Source of the DNA: Acidobacteriota bacterium
Lineage (GTDB): Bacteria > Acidobacteriota > Holophagae > Thermotomaculales > Thermotomaculaceae
Assembly (NCBI GenBank): GCA_003650445.1
Contig: QMQE01000120.1
Location: forward strand, 1-8,015
Direction: 5' to 3'
DNA length: 8,015 nucleotides
Shown here one piece after another: positions 1-4,583 of this stretch. Positions within the stretch are counted from its first letter, which is position 1; each line of letters opens with the position of its first letter. The position numbers and the translations under genes were made by a program. The notes beneath the pieces were generated by a model. It did no database searches and was not told the origin of the DNA. It saw only the letters and a program-made list of their open reading frames with translations.

Positions 1-134
1 AGTGATGACCTCGCAGCGATCAGAAATTTCAAATGACTTTTATACATGGCGTTGATGTTGTCCTCGCTGTAAAAGCCCCGGTCCATTACCAGTTTAATTC
101 GGTTAAGCTCCATAAAATTAATGCAGGTTTCCGG
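1..134 (-). pseudogene. Transposase remnant (IS4/IS1634-like DDE domain), partial
   Basis: Read on the minus strand, positions 134 to 1 are open and include the stretch LVMDRGFYSEDNI followed by HLKFLIAAR. This resembles the region around the second catalytic Asp (the DRGF/DRGY motif) of IS4/IS1634-type DDE transposases. The frame is closed upstream by an in-frame TGA at 137-135 and has no N-terminal domain, while its C-terminal side runs off the left edge. A second minus-strand frame (about 196 to 126) reads EALKGVLFAFGADVLTGNLH before a stop and may be another scrambled piece of the same element. I see no terminal inverted repeat. The best reading is a decayed insertion sequence just upstream of the aromatic operon promoter. 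Assignment to a superfamily rests on a short motif, so the exact IS family is uncertain. Confidence 0.5.
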
Positions 135-189
135 TCAGAACATCGGCGCCGAAGGCGAACAGAACACCTTTCAGGGCTTCGATATTTTT

Positions 190-220
190 TTGACATTTTC
201 GTTTTATTGTGTGCTATTCT
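190..220 (+). promoter_or_regulatory. Sigma70-type promoter of the aromatic leader/operon
   Basis: A perfect -35 hexamer TTGACA lies at 190-195 and a -10 hexamer TATTCT at 215-220, separated by 19 bp. TG at 212-213 places an extended -10 motif (TGnTATTCT) immediately upstream, which can compensate for the long spacer. The predicted transcription start is about 226-228, directly at the first ATG of the short Phe/Tyr-rich ORF. This is the only strong promoter I see ahead of aroF. The start site is inferred from hexamer spacing only. Confidence 0.65.
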
Positions 221-227
221 CTTTTTC

Positions 228-293
228 ATGAAGATGGTGAACAGCGCTTTTGGCAGACAGTTTTACTTTTATTATTTTTATTTTAACAGGTAG
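228..293 (+). CDS. Phe/Tyr-rich leader peptide of the aroF operon attenuator
   Basis: This is a 21-residue ORF ending in TAG at 291-293. Codons 12-19 read FYFYYFYF, four Phe and four Tyr in a row, followed by Asn-Arg-stop. A ninth aromatic codon, Phe, lies at 249-251. This is the hallmark of leader peptides such as PheL or the pheST leader of enterobacteria, where scarcity of charged tRNA stalls the ribosome and changes downstream RNA folding. There is no Trp codon, so the sensed signals would be Phe and Tyr, the products of the pheA and tyrA genes below. The stop lies 27 bases before a strong hairpin with a U-run. The start is chosen from the promoter position. The frame is open back to 33, but transcription should begin near 227. 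No Shine-Dalgarno sequence precedes ATG 228 or the in-frame ATG 234, so translation may be leaderless. The peptide itself probably has no function. Confidence 0.82.
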   Translation: MKMVNSAFGRQFYFYYFYFNR

Positions 294-295
294 GC

Positions 296-335
296 TGTCG
301 CCGTTAGTGTAAGGTTTTCGGGCCGTGCGGTGATA
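296..335 (+). promoter_or_regulatory. Candidate antiterminator pairing upstream of terminator 1
   Basis: TGTCGCCGT (296-304) can pair with GCGGTGATA (327-335), giving nine pairs including four G-U wobbles. The second segment overlaps the end of the 5' arm and the loop of the first terminator hairpin. A ribosome stalled on the Phe/Tyr codons (261-284) would leave 296-304 free, while a ribosome at the stop codon (291-293) would cover it. The geometry therefore fits classical attenuation. The pairing is weak compared with the 11-bp terminator stem and disrupts only its top four pairs, so this is a hypothesis. Confidence 0.35.
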
Positions 336-356
336 AGCCGCACGGCCCATTTTTTT
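320..356 (+). terminator. Attenuator terminator 1 (intrinsic)
   Basis: GGGCCGTGCGG (320-330) and CCGCACGGCCC (338-348) form a perfect 11-bp GC-rich stem with a 7-base loop. It is followed by A and seven T residues (350-356). This is a textbook intrinsic terminator. It lies after the leader peptide stop and before aroF, so it most likely ends transcription early when Phe and Tyr are plentiful. It could also serve as the end of a transcript entering from the left. Confidence 0.85.
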
Positions 357-369
357 GGTATGGGCCGTG
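341..369 (+). promoter_or_regulatory. Alternative hairpin linking the two terminators (antiterminator)
   Basis: CACGGCCCAT (341-350), the 3' arm of the first terminator, is perfectly complementary over 10 bp to ATGGGCCGTG (360-369), the 5' arm of the second hairpin. The loop is 9 bases and contains most of the U-run. Forming this stem is incompatible with both terminator hairpins, so it could act as an antiterminator for both at once. The complementarity is seen directly. The regulatory role is inferred. Confidence 0.55.
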
Positions 370-392
370 AATGAAAATTCATGGCCCTTTTT
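362..392 (+). terminator. Attenuator terminator 2 (tandem hairpin with U-run)
   Basis: GGGCCGTGAAT (362-372) pairs with ATTCATGGCCC (377-387) over 11 bp, with one G-U pair and a GAAA tetraloop. Five T residues (388-392) follow, then CTTTC. It resembles the first terminator in its outer eight pairs. It lies only 22 bases before the aroF start codon, so transcription must pass it, or it must be refolded, for the operon to be expressed. Confidence 0.7.
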
Positions 393-409
393 CTTTCAAG
401 GGGGAAAGG
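386..409 (+). promoter_or_regulatory. aroF ribosome binding site, possibly sequestered
   Basis: The purine-rich GGGGGAAAGG (400-409) sits five bases before ATG 415 and decides that start. Positions 386-393 (CCTTTTTC) can pair with 402-409 (GGGAAAGG) in eight pairs, two of them G-U, which would mask the ribosome binding site. This fold competes with the 3' arm of terminator 2. The binding site is well supported, while the masking is speculative. Confidence 0.4.
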
Positions 410-414
410 TTAAA

Positions 415-1305
415 ATGAATCATCTGAAATTGGCAGGCAGGAAGAATGGGCTGCGAACTGTGATCCGGGTCGGGCAGCTCAGAATCGGGCAGGATCTGAC
501 GGTTATTGCCGGGCCCTGCAGTGTGGAAAGCGAAGAGCAGACATTGACCATTGCCCGAGCGGTGAAACGCGCCGGTGCCGGGATGCTTCGAGGTGGGGCG
601 TTCAAGCCCAGAACTTCCCCGTATTCCTTCCAGGGATTGGGCCTGAAGGGTTTGAAAATACTGGCTAAAGCGAGGGCGGAGACTGGCCTGCCTGTGATTA
701 CCGAGGTTCTGGACACAAGGGATGTGGGCTGGGTCAGTGAGTATGCGGACATATTGCAGGTGGGGGCGCGGAACATGCAGAATTTTTCGCTGTTGAAGGA
801 GATTGGAAAGGTGGGAAAACCGGTGATGCTGAAGCGGGGGATGTTTGCGACCTATGCCGAATGGCTCAATTGTCCTGAATACGTCCTGGACGCTGGAAAT
901 CCGGACGTTATCCTCTGTGAGCGGGGAATTCGCACCTTTGAACCCTGGACACGGAACACACTGGACTTGAGCGCGGTTCCGGCCATGAAAGAGCTGTCCC
1001 ACCTCCCGGTTTTTGTGGACCCGACCCATGGAACCGGCCGTGTGGAACTGATTCGGCCCATGGCCATGGCGGCGGTGGCGGCAGGGGCGGATGGACTGAT
1101 GGTGGAAGTTCACCACAAACCGGAAAACGCTATGAGTGACGGCCCCCAGGCACTGCTGCCAGAGCAGTTTAATGTGTTGATGGGTGAAATCAACCGGCTG
1201 CAGGACGCGCTGGATGCTTCCACTGACAGTCAGGGCATGCAAGTTGGGAAGGGGACCCCGGTGTACGGGAGCGAGGACGGAAAAGTGAGGGAATATGCCT
1301 GGTAA
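415..1305 (+). CDS. aroF: 3-deoxy-7-phosphoheptulonate (DAHP) synthase, type I-beta-like
   Basis: This enzyme condenses phosphoenolpyruvate and erythrose 4-phosphate to DAHP, the first step of the shikimate pathway, in the cytosol. The 296-residue protein is a TIM-barrel aldolase of the DAHP/KDO8P synthase superfamily. Visible motifs are GPCS (33-36, with metal-ligand Cys35), RGGAFKPRTSPYSFQG (59-74, phosphate and PEP binding), DILQVGARNMQNF (112-124), KRG (140-142), ILCERGIRTF (166-175) and DPTHGTG (202-208, with metal-ligand His205). Glu231 and Asp242 are the expected last metal ligands. The catalytic core begins about 30 residues in, so there is no N-terminal ferredoxin-like regulatory domain and no fused chorismate mutase. 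Feedback inhibition by the route known in Thermotoga or Bacillus is therefore not expected. The start at ATG 415 follows a strong ribosome binding site. An upstream in-frame start near 355 would fall inside terminator 2 and is rejected. The gene leads the operon and overlaps aroA by 11 bases. Confidence 0.95.
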   Translation: MNHLKLAGRKNGLRTVIRVGQLRIGQDLTVIAGPCSVESEEQTLTIARAVKRAGAGMLRGGAFKPRTSPYSFQGLGLKGLKILAKARAETGLPVITEVLDTRDVGWVSEYADILQVGARNMQNFSLLKEIGKVGKPVMLKRGMFATYAEWLNCPEYVLDAGNPDVILCERGIRTFEPWTRNTLDLSAVPAMKELSHLPVFVDPTHGTGRVELIRPMAMAAVAAGADGLMVEVHHKPENAMSDGPQALLPEQFNVLMGEINRLQDALDASTDSQGMQVGKGTPVYGSEDGKVREYAW

Positions 1306-2548
1306 AATCTTCCCAGGGCCGGTTTCAGGGACCGTTTTTGCACCTGCATCCAAATCTTTTATGCAGCGGGCAGTAGCGTGTGCGCTTTTATGCGGCTCTG
1401 AGACACGGATTCACAATCCCTCCCTCTCTGCAGACGGCAAAGCGGCACTGGGACTGGCGGCGGGATTGGGAGCGGATGTTGAAGTTAAAGATAAAATTGT
1501 TGTCATCCGGCCCGGGGCCCATGGGTTAGAACACCTGCTCAACGCAGGGGAATCCGGCCTTTCCCTTCGGTTGTTCACCCCCATTGCCGCATTGAGAGCG
1601 GAACAGCTTGAGATTGGAGCGACAGGCTCTCTTCTGAGGCGTCCGGTGGGGATGATGAGAGCCCCCCTTCACAGGCTCGGGGTAGATTTCAGTTCAACTG
1701 ACGGGTTTCCGCCGGTTCAGGTCAGAGGCCCGCTCAAAGGCGGACAAGTTCAGGTGGACGCCTCTGTGACTTCTCAGTTTCTCAGCGGCCTGCTCATCGC
1801 ACTGCCTGTATGCGAAGGGGAAAGCGAGATTCTTGTCTCCAGAATGACGAGTCGGCCTTACGTAGACATGACCCTCCAGGTGCTGGAAAGGTTCGATATT
1901 CACTGGCAGGTAGTGGAAGGCGAACCCCTCTTGTTTCGTGTTAGCGGCGGCACTTCGTTCCATTGCCCCGATTTCACTGTTCCCGGGGACTGGTCCGGTG
2001 CAGCGGGACTGCTGGTTGCCGGTGCCCTCGCCGGGTCGGTTACAGTAAACGGATTGCCCGATGATCTGCTGCAGGGAGATCGGGCCATTCTCGACGTGTT
2101 GAAAGAGGCCGGGGCAATGGTTCTGGTTGCCGGGGAATCGGTCAGTGTCAGCAAAAAACACCTGAATGCGTTTCAAATTGACGTGACAAACTGTCCGGAC
2201 CTGGTTCCGGTTCTGGTCTCGCTGGCAGTTCATTGCCGGGGGGAAAGTCGAATCACCGGCACTGCCCGGCTCAGATTTAAGGAAAGCGACCGGGTCCTGG
2301 TGCTGAAACGGGAATTTGGCAGGTTGGGGGCAAGAATAACGATTTCAGAAGATGAAATACGCATTACCGGAGGCTCGATTCGGGGCGGTGCTGTGTCGGC
2401 AGCAGGTGACCACCGGATTGCAATGGCATTGGGGGTTGCGGCGCTGAATGGGAAAGGTGGGGTGGAGATTGATGACATTTCGAGTGTGGACAAATCCTAT
2501 CCCGGTTTTTTTGAAGACCTGGCGCAAATCGGTGCGAGAATAGAATAA
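1295..2548 (+). CDS. aroA: 3-phosphoshikimate 1-carboxyvinyltransferase (EPSP synthase)
   Basis: This enzyme transfers the enolpyruvyl group of PEP to shikimate 3-phosphate, the penultimate step to chorismate. The 417-residue length is close to the usual 420-430. Motifs in order are PASKSFMQRA (17-26, with Lys20 as the PEP/S3P-binding Lys), NAGESGLSLR (83-92, equivalent to the PEP-loop NAGTAMR), SQFLSGLLIALP, CPDLVPVLVSLA (with the catalytic Asp), ARLRFKESDR and GDHRIAMALGVAAL. The PEP loop departs from the common form: the GTA(M/T)R core is replaced by GESGLSLR, so residue-numbered inhibitor-sensitivity rules cannot be applied directly. ATG 1295 lies inside the end of aroF with GTGAGGGA just upstream, which implies translational coupling. 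A 21-base gap separates its stop from the pheA start. Confidence 0.95.
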   Translation: MPGKIFPGPVSGTVFAPASKSFMQRAVACALLCGSETRIHNPSLSADGKAALGLAAGLGADVEVKDKIVVIRPGAHGLEHLLNAGESGLSLRLFTPIAALRAEQLEIGATGSLLRRPVGMMRAPLHRLGVDFSSTDGFPPVQVRGPLKGGQVQVDASVTSQFLSGLLIALPVCEGESEILVSRMTSRPYVDMTLQVLERFDIHWQVVEGEPLLFRVSGGTSFHCPDFTVPGDWSGAAGLLVAGALAGSVTVNGLPDDLLQGDRAILDVLKEAGAMVLVAGESVSVSKKHLNAFQIDVTNCPDLVPVLVSLAVHCRGESRITGTARLRFKESDRVLVLKREFGRLGARITISEDEIRITGGSIRGGAVSAAGDHRIAMALGVAALNGKGGVEIDDISSVDKSYPGFFEDLAQIGARIE

Positions 2549-2569
2549 AAACAAATGCAGGGGGGAAAA

Positions 2570-3631
2570 ATGGATCTGGAAGGGGTACGGAAGCAGATTG
2601 ATCGAATTGATTTTGAAGTCCTGGCACTTTTGAACAGGCGGATGGAACTGGCGTTGACCTCCCGAAAATTCAAGAACGAAGTGCTGGATGAGGAACGGGA
2701 AAGAGTGGTTCTCCAGGCTGCTGCCGCATATGCCCACGGGCAGGTGACGCCGGAATTCAGCCAGTCACTGCTTTCAATGGTAATGACTGAAAGCCGAAAA
2801 CTCCAGGAAGCCGATCTGCCCCTTTTGGGATTCCAGGGAGAGCACGGCGCCAACAGCGAAGTGGCGGCCACAGAATTTCGTCCGGAAATGGCACCCATTC
2901 CCATGGAATCCTTCGCCGATGTATTTGACGGTGTGGAAGCCGGCTACCTGGACTTTGGCATTGTGCCGGTGGAAAATTCCCTTGGCGGAATGGTATCCCA
3001 GGTCAATGAACTTATGGCAACACGGAGTGTTCACGTGGTGGGGGAAGTGTTGCTTCCTGTCCATCATTTCCTGCTGGCACTGCCGGAAACAGACTACCGG
3101 GACATCCGGGTGGTGGTTTCCCATCCCCAGGCCCTTGCCCAGTGCCGGGAATTTCTCACCCGTCACAAACTGGAAGGGCGTCCCTTTTACGACACAGCGG
3201 GGGCAGCAAAGATGCTGTTTAGGGAGCGCCCCGGTGGAACGGCGGTCATTGCCGGAGAATCCTGTGCCAAACTCTACCACCTTGAAGTGATTAAAGAAAA
3301 AGTAGAAGATCATTTGGATAACGTCACTCGTTTTCTGGTACTTTCCGGGAAACCGTTAGCGGAAGCGGGAAACAAATGCTCCATTGTATTTTCCACTGCT
3401 CATAAAGCCGGTGCTCTTTTCGGAATTCTGGAGGCCTTTGCCGGTGGTGCCCTGAACCTTACCCGGATTGAATCGGTACCAATGGGGGGTCGTCCGGGGA
3501 ACTATGTTTTCTTCCTTGATTTCCTCGGGAGCGATCAGGATGTGCAGGTTCAGCAGGTCTTGGCAGAAGTAAGGGGAAAAGCCAGTAAGTTTCGCTTCCT
3601 TGGCTGTTATAAACGGAGCAGAAGGCCATGA
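2570..3631 (+). CDS. pheA: Bifunctional chorismate mutase/prephenate dehydratase (P-protein)
   Basis: This protein converts chorismate to prephenate and then to phenylpyruvate, the committed steps to Phe. The 353 residues hold three domains. An AroQ-type chorismate mutase (about 1-82) keeps the counterparts of the E. coli active-site residues: Arg7, Arg24, Lys35, Asp40, Arg43, Ser75 and Gln79. The prephenate dehydratase domain (about 84-260) shows GIVPVENS (130-137), SHPQALAQC (184-192) and the catalytic TRF motif (253-255). A C-terminal ACT domain (about 268-345) has GAL (281-283) and NLTRIES (296-302). The usual Phe-binding ESRP motif reads ESVP (301-304), so allosteric binding of Phe may be altered. 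ATG 2570 is preferred over ATG 2555 because AGGGGGG lies just before 2570 and nothing suitable precedes 2555. Its stop overlaps the tyrA start as ATGA. Confidence 0.95.
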   Translation: MDLEGVRKQIDRIDFEVLALLNRRMELALTSRKFKNEVLDEERERVVLQAAAAYAHGQVTPEFSQSLLSMVMTESRKLQEADLPLLGFQGEHGANSEVAATEFRPEMAPIPMESFADVFDGVEAGYLDFGIVPVENSLGGMVSQVNELMATRSVHVVGEVLLPVHHFLLALPETDYRDIRVVVSHPQALAQCREFLTRHKLEGRPFYDTAGAAKMLFRERPGGTAVIAGESCAKLYHLEVIKEKVEDHLDNVTRFLVLSGKPLAEAGNKCSIVFSTAHKAGALFGILEAFAGGALNLTRIESVPMGGRPGNYVFFLDFLGSDQDVQVQQVLAEVRGKASKFRFLGCYKRSRRP

Positions 3632-4428
3632 AAATCGCAGTCTTGGGCTGCGGTCATATGGGAAACTGGCTGGCGCAGGAACTGGCGGTCACCCATCCTG
3701 TGGGCGCGTTTGACCCGGTTTCCTCTCGAGTTGAAGCCCTGGGAAACGTGGAAGTGCTGGCAGGGTTGGACAAACTGACGGATTTTCAGCCGGAACTGTT
3801 GATAAACGCTGTCCCCTTGAAAGAAACCATCCCCGTTTTTGAAGAAGTGCTGGACAAAGTCCCCCAAAACTGTGTGTTCTGTGATGTTGCTTCCATCAAG
3901 GGTGAGCTCCCCTCCTTCTACCGCACATGTAACCATCCTTTCCTGTCGGTTCATCCCATGTTTGGGCCCACTTTTGCCAACATCCGGGCGCTGGAGGAGG
4001 AATCCGCCGTCATCATTCGTGAATCTGATCCGGATGCAGCTGCCCTGTTCCATTCGTTTTTTGCCGAAAAAGGGCTCACGATTTTTGATTACTCCTTTGA
4101 TGAACATGACCGGATGATGGCCTATTCCCTGACCCTGCCCTTTGTGTCCACCATGGTCTTTGCCGCTTCCATGGATAAAAACGCGGTTCCCGGCACCACG
4201 TTCAAAAAACACCGTGAAATTGCAGAGGGACTCTTGTCAGAGGACAATTATTTACTGGCGGAAATTCTGTTCAATCCCCATTCCATGGAGCAACTGGAAA
4301 AGGTTATCAACCGGATGGAGTTCATGCGCCATGTTATTCTGGGCCGGGACTACGAAGAAGCCGTCACTTTTTTCAACAAGCTCAGCTACAATGTTGGCGG
4401 CAAGGCCCCAGTAAATAGTGACTTGTAA
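3628..4428 (+). CDS. tyrA: Prephenate dehydrogenase
   Basis: This enzyme oxidatively decarboxylates prephenate to 4-hydroxyphenylpyruvate, the committed step to Tyr. The 266-residue protein starts with a Rossmann dinucleotide-binding fold, GCGHMG (7-12). An Asp at residue 29 near the end of the second strand suggests NAD rather than NADP. Other landmarks are NAVPLKET (60-67), DVASIKGEL (86-94) and SVHPMFGPT (107-115), where His109 corresponds to the catalytic His of the family. A helical C-terminal domain follows (SLTLPFVSTM and onward). There is no fused chorismate mutase or ACT domain, so it is a short monofunctional form. ATG 3628 overlaps the pheA stop by four bases, a sign of coupling. 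The last codons (Asn-Ser-Asp-Leu-stop) fall in an inverted copy of the downstream heptamer repeat, so the extreme C-terminus may have been reshaped by that repeat. An arogenate-specific activity cannot be excluded. Confidence 0.93.
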   Translation: MKIAVLGCGHMGNWLAQELAVTHPVGAFDPVSSRVEALGNVEVLAGLDKLTDFQPELLINAVPLKETIPVFEEVLDKVPQNCVFCDVASIKGELPSFYRTCNHPFLSVHPMFGPTFANIRALEEESAVIIRESDPDAAALFHSFFAEKGLTIFDYSFDEHDRMMAYSLTLPFVSTMVFAASMDKNAVPGTTFKKHREIAEGLLSEDNYLLAEILFNPHSMEQLEKVINRMEFMRHVILGRDYEEAVTFFNKLSYNVGGKAPVNSDL

Positions 4429-4525
4429 GGGAGTGGGAAAAAGCCAGACAGCCTGATCCCCTTTCTGTGATTTTTCTTGACAAGTCACAAGTCACAAGTC
4501 ACAAGTCACAAGTCACAAGTCACTA
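4416..4525. repeat. 11-bp inverted repeat spanning the tyrA end and heptamer array
   Basis: TAGTGACTTGT (4416-4426) at the end of tyrA is the exact reverse complement of ACAAGTCACTA (4515-4525) at the end of the heptamer array. The left arm includes the last tyrA codons and the T of its TAA stop. In RNA the left arm could pair with any unit of the array, fully with the last one. There is no U-run after the right arm, so it is not a standard terminator. The bounded segment could be a small inserted repeat element. Confidence 0.6.
4480..4523. repeat. Tandem heptamer repeat, six ACAAGTC units
   Basis: Six perfect head-to-tail copies of ACAAGTC run from 4480 to 4521, followed by a further AC. 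Arrays of this kind are short sequence repeats prone to slippage. The first unit overlaps a perfect TTGACA (4477-4482). The array lies between tyrA and the next gene, just before a palindrome. No spacers are present, so this is not a CRISPR array. Confidence 0.9.
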
Positions 4526-4552
4526 TACACGGCGCCAGAGGCACCGTGTATA
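4524..4552. repeat. Imperfect palindrome/hairpin before the dehydrogenase gene
   Basis: TATACACGG (4524-4532) and CCGTGTATA (4544-4552) form a perfect 9-bp stem. After a C/A mismatch, GCC (4534-4536) and GGC (4540-4542) add three pairs closed by an AGA loop. No T-run follows on either strand, so a standard intrinsic terminator is unlikely. It may be a regulator-binding site, an mRNA-stabilising hairpin at the end of the aromatic transcript, or part of a repeat element. TATAAT at 4549-4554 overlaps its right arm. Confidence 0.7.
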
Positions 4553-4554
4553 AT
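4549..4554 (+). promoter_or_regulatory. Possible -10 element for the dehydrogenase gene
   Basis: A perfect TATAAT lies 29 bases before the start codon at 4584, so transcription would begin near 4561. No convincing -35 hexamer sits 16-18 bp upstream (TACACG at 4526-4531). The perfect TTGACA at 4477-4482 is too far away. The gene may therefore depend on an activator or on readthrough from the aromatic operon. Confidence 0.35.
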
Positions 4555-4583
4555 TGACTGGAACAAAAACTGGAGGGGATTCG

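Noticed and set aside
33..293. 86-residue plus-strand ORF starting at 33
   Set aside because: Most of it is antisense to the transposase remnant and lies upstream of the promoter at 190-220. Only the last 21 codons (from 228) make sense, as the leader peptide.
379..1353. 324-residue minus-strand ORF opposite aroF
   Set aside because: It is a shadow frame of a clearly conserved enzyme gene. The translation shows no recognisable domain and is rich in His, Pro and Gln, as expected for an antisense frame.
4427..4476. Possible intrinsic terminator just after tyrA (AAGGGA with TCCCCTT, then a short T-run)
   Set aside because: The stem is short with a bulge, the loop is long and the T-run is separated from the stem by several bases, so it is too weak to call.
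4480..4523. CRISPR-like direct repeats
   Set aside because: The units are 7 bp and contiguous with no spacers. This is a simple tandem repeat.
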